The notes below the pieces were generated by a model, which saw nothing but the letters and a program-made list of their open reading frames with translations, was not told the origin of the DNA and ran no database searches. Source: Micrococcus endophyticus (lineage in GTDB: Bacteria > Actinomycetota > Actinomycetes > Actinomycetales > Micrococcaceae). From it: 64,000 nt of DNA. The stretch is taken from contig NZ_JACHMW010000001.1 of the NCBI RefSeq assembly GCF_014205115.1, forward strand, positions 1,426,001 through 1,490,000. Direction: 5' to 3'. Position numbers and translations under genes: made by a program. Below, piece after piece: positions 14,769 to 23,071 of the stretch. The stretch's first letter is position 1, and every line of letters begins with the position of its first letter.

Positions 14769-16147
14769 TTGACCAGGCGCTCCAGCAGGTAGGACTTCAC
14801 CTGGGTCAGGGCCACGCGCTCCTGGGACATGGTGTCCCGCTCGCGGATGGTCACGGCCTGGTCCTCGAGGGTGTCGAAGTCCACGGTGATGCAGAACGGC
14901 GTGCCGATCTCGTCCTGGCGGCGGTAGCGGCGGCCGATGGCGCCGGAGTCGTCCGTCTCGATGTTCCACAGCGCGCGCAGCTCGGCGGCGAGCGCCTGCG
15001 TGGCCGGCTGCAGCTCCGGCTTCTTGGACAGCGGGAGCACGGCGGCCTTGACCGGGGCCAGGCGCGGGTCCAGCTTCAGCACCGTGCGCACGTCCGTGCC
15101 GCCCTTGGCGTTGGGGGCCTCGTCCTCGGCGTAGGCGTCCACGAGGAAGGCCATCATGGCGCGCGTCAGGCCGAAGGACGGCTCGATCACGTAGGGCGTG
15201 TAGTGCTCGTTGTTGGCCTGGTCGAAGTACTGCATCTTCGTGCCGGAGTGCTCGGTGTGGCGGCCGAGGTCGTAGTCCGTGCGGTTGGCGACGCCCATGA
15301 GCTCGCCCCAGCCGTCCCCGCCGCCGAAGCCGAAGCGGTACTCCAGGTCGATGGTGCCGTCCGAGTAGTGGGCGCGCTCCTCCTCGGGCACGTCCAGGCG
15401 GCGCAGGTTCTCCGGGTCGATGCCCAGGTCGATGAACCAGTCCCAGCACGCCTCCACCCAGGTGTCGAAGTGCTGCTTGGCCTCGGCCGGCGGCACGAAG
15501 TACTCGATCTCCATCTGCTCGAACTCGCGGGTGCGGAAGATGAAGTTGCCGGGGGTGATCTCGTTGCGGAACGCCTTGCCGATCTGGCCGATGCCGAACG
15601 GCGGCTTCTTGCGGGACGCGCCGAGCACGTTGAGGAAGTTCACGAAGATGCCCTGGGCGGTCTCGGGGCGCATGTAGTGCAGCCCCTCCTCGTTGTCCAC
15701 GGGGCCGAGGAACGTCTTGACGAGGCCGGAGAACATCTGGGGCTCGGTCCAGGCGCCCTTGGTGCCGCAGTCCGGGCAGACGATCTCGTCCATCGACGCG
15801 GACCGGCGGCCCTTCTTGGCCTCGAAGGCCTCGAGCAGGTGGTCCTGGCGGTGGCGCTTGTGGCACTGGGTGCACTCGACGAGCGGGTCCGTGAAGGTCT
15901 CCACGTGGCCGGAGGCCTCCCACACGGCGCGCGGCAGGATGATGGAGGAGTCCAGGCCCACCATGTCCTCGCGGGAGCGCACGAAGGTCTTCCACCACTC
16001 GGCCTTGATGTTCTCCTTCAGCTCCACGCCGAGGGGCCCGTAGTCCCATGCGGAGCGGGAGCCGCCGTAGATCTCACCGGCCTGGAACACGAAGCCTCGG
16101 CGCTTGGCGAGGTTGATGACGTTGTCCAGCGGGGACTTGGCAGCCAT
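14765..16147 (-). CDS. glyS: Glycyl-tRNA synthetase, dimeric class II
   Basis: 460 residues; charges tRNA-Gly with glycine. Visible are the zinc-type Cys pairs ([16 protein letters not shown]), motif 2 ([20 protein letters not shown]) and motif 3 with the invariant Arg ([14 protein letters not shown]). A C-terminal anticodon-binding domain ends [11 protein letters not shown] at 16147 has GGAAG about 10 nt upstream; the longer in-frame start would add an unrelated leader. A minus-strand TAGGCT box at 16264-16269 would give a 5' UTR of about 110 nt. Confidence 0.95.
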   Translation of the reverse strand: MAAKSPLDNVINLAKRRGFVFQAGEIYGGSRSAWDYGPLGVELKENIKAEWWKTFVRSREDMVGLDSSIILPRAVWEASGHVETFTDPLVECTQCHKRHRQDHLLEAFEAKKGRRSASMDEIVCPDCGTKGAWTEPQMFSGLVKTFLGPVDNEEGLHYMRPETAQGIFVNFLNVLGASRKKPPFGIGQIGKAFRNEITPGNFIFRTREFEQMEIEYFVPPAEAKQHFDTWVEACWDWFIDLGIDPENLRRLDVPEEERAHYSDGTIDLEYRFGFGGGDGWGELMGVANRTDYDLGRHTEHSGTKMQYFDQANNEHYTPYVIEPSFGLTRAMMAFLVDAYAEDEAPNAKGGTDVRTVLKLDPRLAPVKAAVLPLSKKPELQPATQALAAELRALWNIETDDSGAIGRRYRRQDEIGTPFCITVDFDTLEDQAVTIRERDTMSQERVALTQVKSYLLERLVK

Positions 16148-16262
16148 GGGGGCATCACTTCCGTACTCATCGGCGGGGCGGGAGGGGATCACGACGACGA
16201 CGGCGCCCGTCCGCCTGGCGGCGTCGGGCCCGTTCCGGCGCGGCGCGCCGGTCGATCCCGAC

Positions 16263-16269
16263 CAGCCTA
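16263..16269. promoter_or_regulatory. Overlapping divergent -10 boxes
   Basis: On the minus strand TAGGCT (16269-16264) fits a -10 for glyS. On the plus strand CAGCCT (16263-16268), 7 nt before the ATG at 16276, fits a leaderless start for the S4 gene. RNA polymerase could use only one at a time. Confidence 0.4.
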
Positions 16270-16275
16270 CCGGCC

Positions 16276-16533
16276 ATGATGGACACCATGACCGAGACGA
16301 CCCCCGCCGACGCCCGTCCCCTGCCCATCCGCGACGCCTCCATCCGCCTGGGGCAGGCCCTCAAGCTCGCCGCCCTCGTGGAGGACGGCGCCATGGCCCG
16401 GGACGTGGTCCAGGACGGCCTGGTGACCGTCAACGGCGCCGTGGAGACCCGCCGCGGGGCCCAGCTCAAGGACGGGGACGTGGTGGAGTTCCACGGCGAG
16501 GCCGTGGTGATCGAGGCCGGTTCCGCCGACTGA
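16276..16533 (+). CDS. S4-domain RNA-binding protein
   Basis: 85 residues forming one S4 domain: [19 protein letters not shown], then [20 protein letters not shown] and DGDVVEFHG. This matches the YbcJ/YaaA-type small S4 proteins, which bind structured RNA and are linked to ribosome function. ATG at 16276 gives MMDTMTETT; 16288 is an alternative start. Confidence 0.85.
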   Translation: MMDTMTETTPADARPLPIRDASIRLGQALKLAALVEDGAMARDVVQDGLVTVNGAVETRRGAQLKDGDVVEFHGEAVVIEAGSAD

Positions 16534-16545
16534 GCGCAGGCGTCC

Positions 16546-17247
16546 TCAGCGCACCATGTGCTCGAGGTACTCCTTCACGTGGCCCAGCTCCTGCTGGTTG
16601 ATCGCGTGCGGCAGGCCCGCGTAGACGATCTTCATCAGGTCCACGTGCGCGTTGAGCCAGGCGTGCGAGGCCTCGACGCGGGCCTCGGAGATGATCGGGT
16701 CGTCCTGGCCGCGGCCCCAGAACACCTTGGGGCGGACGCGGGCGACCTCGTCGTCGCCGTCGAAGAGGCCGGCCAGGCCGGACTCCTCGCGGGTCGGGTC
16801 CACCACGAACCCGGATAGCGCCACGGTGGCGGCGTAGGCGGTCGGGTCCAGGCGCAGCAGCGACGTCGCCAGGGCCATGCCCTGCGAGAAGCCGAGCAGG
16901 GAGACGGTGCGGAAGCCCTCCCGCACCGAGCCGACCCACGCGTGCAGGTCCTCGATCGCGGTCCGGACGGACGCGGCGTCGGAGCCGATCTCGCCGGTGA
17001 CCGGGTCCTGGGAGAGCGGGAACCAGGCGTAGCCGCCGGGCTGCAGCGTCATCGGGGCGCGCACGGCGGCCACGGTGAAGCGCTCGGGCAGGTGCGGGAC
17101 GAGGCCGAACAGGTCATCCTCGTTGGCGCCGTAGCCGTGCAGCAGGATCAGCAGGTCCTCGGTGCGCTCGCCCTCGGGGCGCGACCAGCGGACGGTGAAG
17201 GGGGCGGTCTCGGAGGACGGTGCGGTGTTCGCCGTGTCGTTGTTCAC
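16546..17247 (-). CDS. Phospholipase/carboxylesterase-type alpha/beta hydrolase
   Basis: 233 residues. LILLHGYGANEDDLF starts the hydrolase core; GFSQGMALA carries the nucleophile Ser; GRGQDDPII the Asp; GLPHAIN the His. This is the YpfH/abhydrolase_2 family of small cytosolic esterases and thioesterases. GTG at 17247 is preceded by TAGCCT (17259-17254, minus strand) with a 6-nt gap, so the mRNA may be leaderless. It converges on the S4 gene. Confidence 0.85.
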   Translation of the reverse strand: MNNDTANTAPSSETAPFTVRWSRPEGERTEDLLILLHGYGANEDDLFGLVPHLPERFTVAAVRAPMTLQPGGYAWFPLSQDPVTGEIGSDAASVRTAIEDLHAWVGSVREGFRTVSLLGFSQGMALATSLLRLDPTAYAATVALSGFVVDPTREESGLAGLFDGDDEVARVRPKVFWGRGQDDPIISEARVEASHAWLNAHVDLMKIVYAGLPHAINQQELGHVKEYLEHMVR

Positions 17248-17269
17248 CGCGCCAGGCTAGCCACCCCCG

Positions 17270-17339
17270 CTTTCGCTCGGGAAATCGTCGTCACCATGCG
17301 GGCTGAATCGCCCGATGGCGACGATTTCCCGAGCGAAAG
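17270..17339. repeat. 70-bp intergenic palindrome, family A, copy 1
   Basis: Perfect 21-bp arms, 17270-17290 and 17319-17339 (CTTTCGCTCGGGAAATCGTC at the left), enclose an inner imperfect stem CCAT(G)CGGGC/GCCCGATGG. It lies in the divergent promoter region of the esterase and GDSL genes. Related copies are at 18367, 44947 and 46654. Confidence 0.9.
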
Positions 17340-17373
17340 CACCGGCGGGGGTGGCCGGGGCCGGCAGGGCCGG

Positions 17374-17402
17374 TTGACCGACGACGGCGGCGCCTCCAGA
17401 CT
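17374..17402 (+). promoter_or_regulatory. Promoter of the GDSL hydrolase gene (leaderless)
   Basis: TTGACC (17374-17379), 17 nt, CAGACT (17397-17402), then 7 nt to the GTG start at 17410. Spacing is ideal for a sigma-70-type promoter whose first transcribed base is at or near the start codon. Confidence 0.6.
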
Positions 17403-17409
17403 ACGACTC

Positions 17410-18327
17410 GTGAGTAACCAGCAGGAATCCGCCCCGCAGCACCCCGCCGCCGCCGAGGCCGAGCCGCCGGCGGACGTCGTGACGCGCGCCGAGACCGCCG
17501 CCCACCCGTGGCGGCGCTACGTGGCGATCGGCGACTCCTTCACGGAGGGCATCGGCGACCCGGACCCAGACCGCCCCGGCTACCACCGCGGCTGGGCCGA
17601 CCGCGCCGCCGAGGAGCTCGCGCGCCGCACCCCGGACGGCGAGGACCTGGCCTACGCGAACCTCGCCGTGCGGGGGAAGCTGCTGGACCAGATCGCCGCG
17701 GACCAGGTGGAGCCCGCGCTCGCCCTGCGCCCGGACCTCATCAGCGTGTGCGCCGGCGGCAACGACATCCTGCGCCGCGCCGACCCGGACGACGTCGCGG
17801 TCCGGCTGGACGCCGTCGTCGAGCGCCTCTCCGCGGACGGGGCCACCGTGCTGCTGTTCAACGCCACGGACACCAAGGACACCCCTGTGCTGGGGCGCAT
17901 CCGCGGCACCGTGGCGATCTACAACGAGAACGTGCGCACCGTCGCGCTGCGCCACGACGCCCTGGTGGCGGACATGTGGTCCCTCAAGGAGCTCGCCCGC
18001 CGGGAGATGTGGGCCGAGGACCGGCTGCACTTCTCCGCCACGGGCCACCACACGATCGCCGCGATGGTGCTGGACACCCTCGCCGTGCCGCACGGCCTCG
18101 AGCCGCTGCGCCCGGAGCCGGCCGCGCCGCGCACATGGCGTCAGGCCCGCGCGTCGGACGCGGCGTGGGCGCGCACCCACCTGGCCCCGTGGGTGGTCCG
18201 GCGCATCCGCGGCGTCTCCTCGGGCGACGGGGTCAGCGCCAAGCGCCCGGTGCCCGCGCCGCTGTTCGGGGCCGAGATGCCCCACGGTTCGGACCCCACG
18301 GAGCCGCTCGACGTCGTCGCGCGCTGA
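17410..18327 (+). CDS. SGNH/GDSL-family hydrolase
   Basis: 305 residues. Block I YVAIGDSFTEGIGD has the nucleophile Ser, block III is CAGGNDILRR, and DRLHFSATGHH provides the Asp and His of block V. There is no signal peptide, so the enzyme is cytosolic. Substrate unknown (acyl esters or lysophospholipids are usual). GTG at 17410 was chosen because of the leaderless promoter in front of it and because residues before it are low-complexity. About 90 C-terminal residues beyond the domain are basic and Pro/Arg-rich. Confidence 0.85.
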   Translation: MSNQQESAPQHPAAAEAEPPADVVTRAETAAHPWRRYVAIGDSFTEGIGDPDPDRPGYHRGWADRAAEELARRTPDGEDLAYANLAVRGKLLDQIAADQVEPALALRPDLISVCAGGNDILRRADPDDVAVRLDAVVERLSADGATVLLFNATDTKDTPVLGRIRGTVAIYNENVRTVALRHDALVADMWSLKELARREMWAEDRLHFSATGHHTIAAMVLDTLAVPHGLEPLRPEPAAPRTWRQARASDAAWARTHLAPWVVRRIRGVSSGDGVSAKRPVPAPLFGAEMPHGSDPTEPLDVVAR

Positions 18328-18366
18328 GCCCCTCCCGACACCCCCGGCGCCCCGCCCCCACCGGCG

Positions 18367-18436
18367 TTTTCGTTCGGGAAATCGTCGTCACCATGGCGGC
18401 GAAACGGTCGCGTAGCGACGATTTCCCGAGCGAAAG
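18367..18436. repeat. 70-bp intergenic palindrome, family A, copy 2
   Basis: Arms 18367-18387 and 18416-18436 match copy 1 with one or two wobble-type changes; the inner part has diverged. It lies between the convergent GDSL and metX genes, so it could also act as a terminator. Confidence 0.88.
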
Positions 18437-18455
18437 TCCAGCGGGGTGGGCGGGG

Positions 18456-19586
18456 TCAGAGCGCGAGGGAGTCGCGCAGGGCGTCGGCCACCTGGCCGTA
18501 CTCGGTGAGGAACCCGTCATGGCCGATCGGCGAGACGATCGTGTGCACGGGCGGCCGCGCCGGCAGTACCGCGGCAAGCGCCTGGGACTCGGCGGGCAGG
18601 TACAGCCGGTCGCTGTCCACGGCCGCCACGAACGCCCGGCCCCGGTACCCCGCGAGCGCCGCCTCCACGCCGCCGCGCCCGCGGCCGACGTCGTGGCCCA
18701 TCAGGGCCTCGGTGAGCAGCAGGTAGGAGTTCGCGTCGAACCGGCCGGTGAGCTTGGTGGCCTGGTGGTCCAGGTAGGACTCCACGGCGTAGCGCCCGCG
18801 CCCGCCGGGCACCCCGACGACGGCGCCGAACGGGTCCTCGGCAACCTGCGGGCTCCGACCGAAGCGGTGCTCCAGCTCGCCGGCGGTGCGGTAGGTGGTG
18901 TGCGCGATGCGGCGGGCGATCCCGAGCCCGGCCGCCGGGCCCGCGCCCTCGTAGTAGTCCCCACCGAGGAACCCCGGGTCGAGGCGGATCGCCGCGGTCT
19001 GTGCCTGCCCCCACGCGATCTGGTCCGCGGAGGAGCGGGCGGTCGCCGCCAGCACGCCGACGCCGGCCACGCGCTCGGGGTGCGTCGCCGCCCACTCGAG
19101 GGCCCGGGCGCCGCCCATCGACCCGCCGATGACGGCCTGCCACGCGCCGACGCCGAGGTGGTCGGCGAGGCGCCGCTCGGCCTCCACCGCGTCCCGCAGG
19201 GTCAGGAACGGGAAGCGCGAGCCCCACGGGCGGCCGTCGGCGGCCGGCGAGGACGGGCCGGTGGAGCCGTGGCAGCCGCCCACCATGTTCGGGGCGACGA
19301 CGAACCACCGGTCCGTGTCCACGGCGCGGCCGGGCCCCACGAGGGCGTCCCACCAGCCCGGTGTCGGGTCGGCGGCGTGCGCGGCGACGTGGGAGTCGCC
19401 CGTGAGCGCGTGCAGGACGAGCACGGCGTTGGAGCCGTTGGCATCCAGCTCGCCCCACGTCTCGTAGGCGAGCTCGACGTCCGGGAGCACCCCGCCGGTC
19501 TCCGTGCGCAGCTCCCCGATCCGCAGCCGGTGGCGGCCGCCCTCGGGCAGGGCCGCGCGGGGCGGCCGGCTCACGGTGGCCGTCAC
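18456..19586 (-). CDS. metX: Homoserine O-acetyltransferase
   Basis: 376 residues; acetylates homoserine with acetyl-CoA, the activating step of methionine synthesis. Alpha/beta hydrolase fold: VLVLHALTGDSH, the nucleophile Ser in VIGGSMGGARAL, the invariant NMVGGCHGSTGP segment, and the His in SPIGHDGFL. ATG at 19586 overlaps the metY stop (ATGA), so it is coupled to metY under the upstream SAM-IV riboswitch. Homoserine succinyltransferases share the fold; acetyl specificity is assumed from the actinobacterial MetX resemblance. Confidence 0.93.
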   Translation of the reverse strand: MTATVSRPPRAALPEGGRHRLRIGELRTETGGVLPDVELAYETWGELDANGSNAVLVLHALTGDSHVAAHAADPTPGWWDALVGPGRAVDTDRWFVVAPNMVGGCHGSTGPSSPAADGRPWGSRFPFLTLRDAVEAERRLADHLGVGAWQAVIGGSMGGARALEWAATHPERVAGVGVLAATARSSADQIAWGQAQTAAIRLDPGFLGGDYYEGAGPAAGLGIARRIAHTTYRTAGELEHRFGRSPQVAEDPFGAVVGVPGGRGRYAVESYLDHQATKLTGRFDANSYLLLTEALMGHDVGRGRGGVEAALAGYRGRAFVAAVDSDRLYLPAESQALAAVLPARPPVHTIVSPIGHDGFLTEYGQVADALRDSLAL

Positions 19587-20935
19587 TCCCGCTCCCCCGC
19601 CGAGGCCGCCGCCGCGAAACCGCGCTCGAGGTCGGCGAGGATGTCCTCGAGGTCCTCCACGCCGAGCGAGAGCCGCACCAGGCCAGGGGTGACGCCGGCG
19701 GCGCGCTGCTCGTCGTCGGTGAGCTGGGAGTGGGTGGTGGAGGCCGGGTGCACCACGAGCGAGCGGACGTCGCCGATGTTGGCCACGTGGTGGTGCAGGG
19801 TGAGTCCGTCCACGAACGCGGCCCCGGCCTCGCGGCCGCCGGCGATCTCGAAGGAGACGAACGCGCCCGCGCCCTTCGGCAGGTAGCGCTGGGCGCGCTC
19901 GTGCCAGGGGCTGGACTCCAGGCCGGCGTAGACCACCTTCTCGACGTCGTCGCGACCCTCCAGCCAGCGCGCCACCGCGGCCGCGTTGGCCACCTGCCGC
20001 TCCATGCGCAGGGACAGGGTCTCCAGGCCGAGGTTCACCAGGAAGGCGTTGAACGGGGAGATCGCGGAGCCGTAGTCGCGCAGCAGCTGCACGCGCGCCT
20101 TGAGGATGAAGGCCAGGTTGGCGCCGAGCGGCGAGCCCACCCCGAGGTCCCGCGCGTAGACGAGCCCGTGGTACGACTCGTCCGGCTCGTTGAAGCCGGG
20201 GAAGCGCTCGGCGTGCTGCGCGTAGTCGAACGTGCCGGCGTCGACGATCACGCCCGCGATGGCCGCGGCGTGCCCGCCGAGGTACTTCGTGGCGGAGTGG
20301 GTGACGACGTCGGCCCCGTGCTCGATCGGGCGCAGCAGGTAGGGGGTGGCCAGCGTGTTGTCCACGATCAGCGGCACGCCGGCCTCGTGGGCGGCGTCGG
20401 CGACGGCGCGCACGTCCAGCACGTCCCCACGGGGGTTGCCGAGGGTCTCGCCGAAGAACGCCTTGGTGTTCGGCCGGACGGCGGCGCGCCAGGACTCGAG
20501 GTCGTCCGGGTCGGTCACGAACGTCGTCTCGACGCCGACCTTGGCGAGGGTGTGCTTGAACAGGTTCTGCGTGCCGCCGTAGAGGCTGGCCGAGGCGACC
20601 ACGTGGTCGCCGGCGCCGGCGAGGTTGAGGATCGCGAACGTCGTCGCCGCCTGACCGGAGGCCAGCAGCAGCGCGCCGACACCGCCCTCGAGCGCGGCGA
20701 TTTTCTCCTCCACCGGGCCCTGCGTCGGGTTGCCGATGCGGGTGTAGAGCGGGTCGAGGTCCTTGAGGGCGAACCGGTCCGCGGCCACCTGGGCGGACGG
20801 GAAGTCGAAGGAGGTGGTCTGGAAGATCGGCAGGGCGGTCGCACCGAAGGCGTGCTGACCGGGCGCGGCGCCCGCGTGGACCTGGGCGGTGGAGAAGCCC
20901 CAGGCGTCGGGGGTCGGGGTGGTCTGGTCGGTCAT
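19583..20935 (-). CDS. metY: O-acetylhomoserine sulfhydrylase
   Basis: 450 residues; PLP enzyme of the Cys/Met metabolism family that makes homocysteine from O-acetylhomoserine and sulfide. Visible are TRIGNPTQGPVEEKIAALEGG, the substrate/PLP region VDNTLATPYLLRPIEHGAD and the Schiff-base Lys in HSATKYLGGH. ATG at 20935 has AGGAGGG 6-7 nt upstream; the first three bases of the SD pair into a CCTGAA/TTCAGG hairpin that may matter for riboswitch control. Confidence 0.94.
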   Translation of the reverse strand: MTDQTTPTPDAWGFSTAQVHAGAAPGQHAFGATALPIFQTTSFDFPSAQVAADRFALKDLDPLYTRIGNPTQGPVEEKIAALEGGVGALLLASGQAATTFAILNLAGAGDHVVASASLYGGTQNLFKHTLAKVGVETTFVTDPDDLESWRAAVRPNTKAFFGETLGNPRGDVLDVRAVADAAHEAGVPLIVDNTLATPYLLRPIEHGADVVTHSATKYLGGHAAAIAGVIVDAGTFDYAQHAERFPGFNEPDESYHGLVYARDLGVGSPLGANLAFILKARVQLLRDYGSAISPFNAFLVNLGLETLSLRMERQVANAAAVARWLEGRDDVEKVVYAGLESSPWHERAQRYLPKGAGAFVSFEIAGGREAGAAFVDGLTLHHHVANIGDVRSLVVHPASTTHSQLTDDEQRAAGVTPGLVRLSLGVEDLEDILADLERGFAAAASAGERE

Positions 20936-21070
20936 GGCGGACCCTCCTGAAGGGTTCAGGGGCCGGACCCGAACCGCCCCGCCCGGCGGCCGACGTGTCG
21001 ATCCGGGAACCGGCGTCGTCGAGGTGCCGGAGATGACCCGGCGCCGTCGAGAGGGGCCGTGGGAGCGGCC

Positions 21071-21187
21071 CGCGCTTGCCGGCGCCCGTGCGGGACCGGC
21101 CTGGTCGTCACCCGGGGCACCCCACCGCGGAAGGAGGGTTGCCGGCCAGCATGCCGGGGCCTGTTGCTGGCTCTCGTGACCGTATGA
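21071..21187 (-). promoter_or_regulatory. SAM-IV riboswitch upstream of metY-metX
   Basis: Read on the minus strand: GGTCACGAGAGCC (21181 area), CCCCGGCATGCTGGCCGGC, AACCCTCC, CCGCGGTGGGGTGCCCCGGG and TGACGACC. This order matches the SAM-IV class found in actinobacteria: P1 GGTCA/TGACC pairing, the CCGGCAACCCTCC core, and a 3' pseudoknot region. It binds S-adenosylmethionine and lowers expression of methionine genes when SAM is high. The 3' boundary is approximate. The gene-free stretch 20936-21348 is otherwise 5' UTR and promoters. Confidence 0.88.
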
Positions 21188-21190
21188 CCG

Positions 21191-21196
21191 AGTGTA
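21191..21196 (-). promoter_or_regulatory. -10 box of the metY transcript
   Basis: TACACT on the minus strand ends about 7 nt before the expected riboswitch 5' end. No good -35 hexamer is seen. Confidence 0.5.
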
Positions 21197-21348
21197 GCCG
21201 TCCGCTCCGCCACGATTTCGTCACCCGTGTCACACGCGGATACGCTTCCGGCACGGGGACACCCGGCGCGTCAAGGGCCGGCCGATCCCCGCAGCTCGCA
21301 CCCAGGTCAACCCCCCGGAGCACCGGGGGAACGGAGAGGAACAGCGCA

Positions 21349-22002
21349 GTGAACTCCTGTCGCATGGACCACGTGTCCTACGCCGCCGGCCCCGAGGGCC
21401 TGGACGCCACCGTCGCCCGCATCGCCGAGGCACTGGGCGTCGAGCGCATCAAGGGCGGCATCCACCCCCGCTTCGGCACGCAGAACGCCCTGTTCCCCAT
21501 GGCGGGCGGGCAGTACCTGGAGGTCGTCGAGGCCCTCGACCACCCCGCCTCCCTCAGCGCGCCGTTCGGCCAGCTGGTCCGCGCCCGCTCCGAGCAGGGC
21601 GGCGGCTGGATGAGCTGGGCCGTGTCCACCACGGACATCGGCCGCTTCGAGCGCCGCCTCGGCCGCGAGGCCGTCCCCGGCAACCGTCGCTTCCCGGACG
21701 GCCGCGAGCTGTCCTGGCGTCAGATCGGCATCAAGGGCACCATCGCGGACCCGCAGCTGCCGTTCATCATGCGCTGGGCCGACGGCCAGGAGGACATGCA
21801 CCCCTCGCAGGCCGCCGAGCCCCAGGCCTCCATCGAGCGCCTGAGCATCGCCGGCTCCCCGGACCGCCTGGCCGAGTGGCTCGGTGACGAGGGCGAGGAC
21901 GCCCACGTGGAGGACCTCAACGTGGAGTACGTGGCGCCCTCGGGCACCCCCGGCATCGTCTCGGTGACCTTCCGCACCCCGCGGGGCGACGTCACCCTCT
22001 GA
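21349..22002 (+). CDS. VOC/glyoxalase-like domain protein
   Basis: 217 residues with a glyoxalase_3-like layout: RMDHVSYAAGPEGLDATVAR at the N-terminus, then HPRFGTQNALFPMAGGQYLE and a C-terminal repeat of the beta-alpha-beta-beta-beta unit. His 8-type and Glu residues are in metal-ligand-like places, but the reaction is unknown. GTG at 21349 has GGAGAGGA upstream. It is divergent from metY. Confidence 0.78.
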   Translation: MNSCRMDHVSYAAGPEGLDATVARIAEALGVERIKGGIHPRFGTQNALFPMAGGQYLEVVEALDHPASLSAPFGQLVRARSEQGGGWMSWAVSTTDIGRFERRLGREAVPGNRRFPDGRELSWRQIGIKGTIADPQLPFIMRWADGQEDMHPSQAAEPQASIERLSIAGSPDRLAEWLGDEGEDAHVEDLNVEYVAPSGTPGIVSVTFRTPRGDVTL

Positions 22003-22025
22003 CGCATCCGGCGCGGGCGGGCCGC

Positions 22026-22940
22026 TCAGCCGAGCAGGCCCGCCCGCGCCAGCAGCGGGTAGCCCACGAACCCGACGGCGTCGAGCAGGAAGTGCGCGAC
22101 CACCAGCGGCATCACGCGGCGCACCCGCAGGAACACCAGCACGAACACCACTCCCATCAGCGCGTTGCCGATGCCCGGCCCCACGCCCTGGTACAGGTGG
22201 TACGCCCCGCGCAGCAGGGCCAGCGCGAGCAGCGCCGTCGCCACGCGCGTCGGCAGGAACAGCCCCTCCGGGGTGGTCCAGGACGACGACGGCGCCCCGG
22301 TCCGGCGCGCGGGCGCGGCCTGCACCGCGGGCACCGGGTCCCGGTCCAGCCCTGCCGCCTTCAGCCGCTGCAGATAGCCGATCCGGTCGACGAGCCAGGC
22401 CCCCACGATGACCTCCTCGAGCAGCGAGTGCCGCAGGGCCGAGAGCAGCAGCACGGGGATCTGGTACCAGCTCTCGTCCATCGCGTTGGCGACGATCGCC
22501 GTCGTCAGCCCGAGCGCCCGGCCGGCGGCGTAGACGCCGAGCGTGCCCAGCCCGATCACCGCGAACAGGCCGACGCCCCAGGCGAGGTCCCGGCCGGGGC
22601 GGCGCAGGTCCAGGCCGAGGGTGCGGAACGGGTTCCGGCCGCGCACGTGCATCAGGTGCAGCACGAGCAGCACCGGCACGAGCGCGAACGCGATGCCGAG
22701 CAGCTGGTAGGTGAGGTCGAAGGCCCAGCGGTCGTCCACCGTGGGGTTGAGCACGGTGGTCTGGTCCCCCAGCGGGGCCTGGGTGGCCTTGTCGATCAGC
22801 TGGACCACGGCGTACACGGCCGAGCGGCCAAGCGAGAGCCCGAGGACGATCGCGATCTCCCAGTGCACCGTCCGCGCTGACGGGGCGGGGAGGGCGGTCG
22901 GAACAGGCGAGGCCGGCGCGGGCGGGACGGGGCGGGACAT
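22026..22940 (-). CDS. CPBP-family intramembrane endopeptidase
   Basis: 304 residues with about seven membrane helices. CAAX-protease/Abi motifs are seen: HSLLEEVIVGAWL (motif 1 EE), RGAYHLYQG (motif 2, Arg/His) and VAHFLLDAVGF (motif 3 His, Asp). Such proteins are prenyl-protein or bacteriocin-related membrane peptidases. A long loop between motifs 1 and 2 (about 30 residues, Pro/Arg-rich) is unusual. Start ATG 22940 has GGTGAGC before it. Confidence 0.88.
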   Translation of the reverse strand: MSRPVPPAPASPVPTALPAPSARTVHWEIAIVLGLSLGRSAVYAVVQLIDKATQAPLGDQTTVLNPTVDDRWAFDLTYQLLGIAFALVPVLLVLHLMHVRGRNPFRTLGLDLRRPGRDLAWGVGLFAVIGLGTLGVYAAGRALGLTTAIVANAMDESWYQIPVLLLSALRHSLLEEVIVGAWLVDRIGYLQRLKAAGLDRDPVPAVQAAPARRTGAPSSSWTTPEGLFLPTRVATALLALALLRGAYHLYQGVGPGIGNALMGVVFVLVFLRVRRVMPLVVAHFLLDAVGFVGYPLLARAGLLG

Positions 22941-23059
22941 GCTCACCAGTATCCGCCGTCGATGCGGCCTCCGCCTGACGACGCGGTCGGCGTGCGGGGT
23001 TGCGTGCGCAGCGGCAGGCGGGGCCGACGGCCGACGTCGGGCCGGCACGGGCGTGTGCC

Positions 23060-23065
23060 TACCCT
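23060..23065 (+). promoter_or_regulatory. -10 box, leaderless, phosphotransferase gene
   Basis: TACCCT lies 6 nt before the ATG at 23072, leaving no room for a ribosome binding site. Confidence 0.5.
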
Positions 23066-23071
23066 GGGGGC

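Noticed and set aside
14411-16279. A 622-codon open frame opposite glyS
   Set aside because: High-GC DNA leaves long stop-free frames opposite real genes. Its product is Arg/Gly/His-rich with no domain, while the other strand encodes glyS and an acetyltransferase.
17270-18436. Two close palindromes as a CRISPR array
   Set aside because: Copies are self-complementary, about 1.1 kb apart, and have a gene rather than spacers between them. No cas gene is seen.
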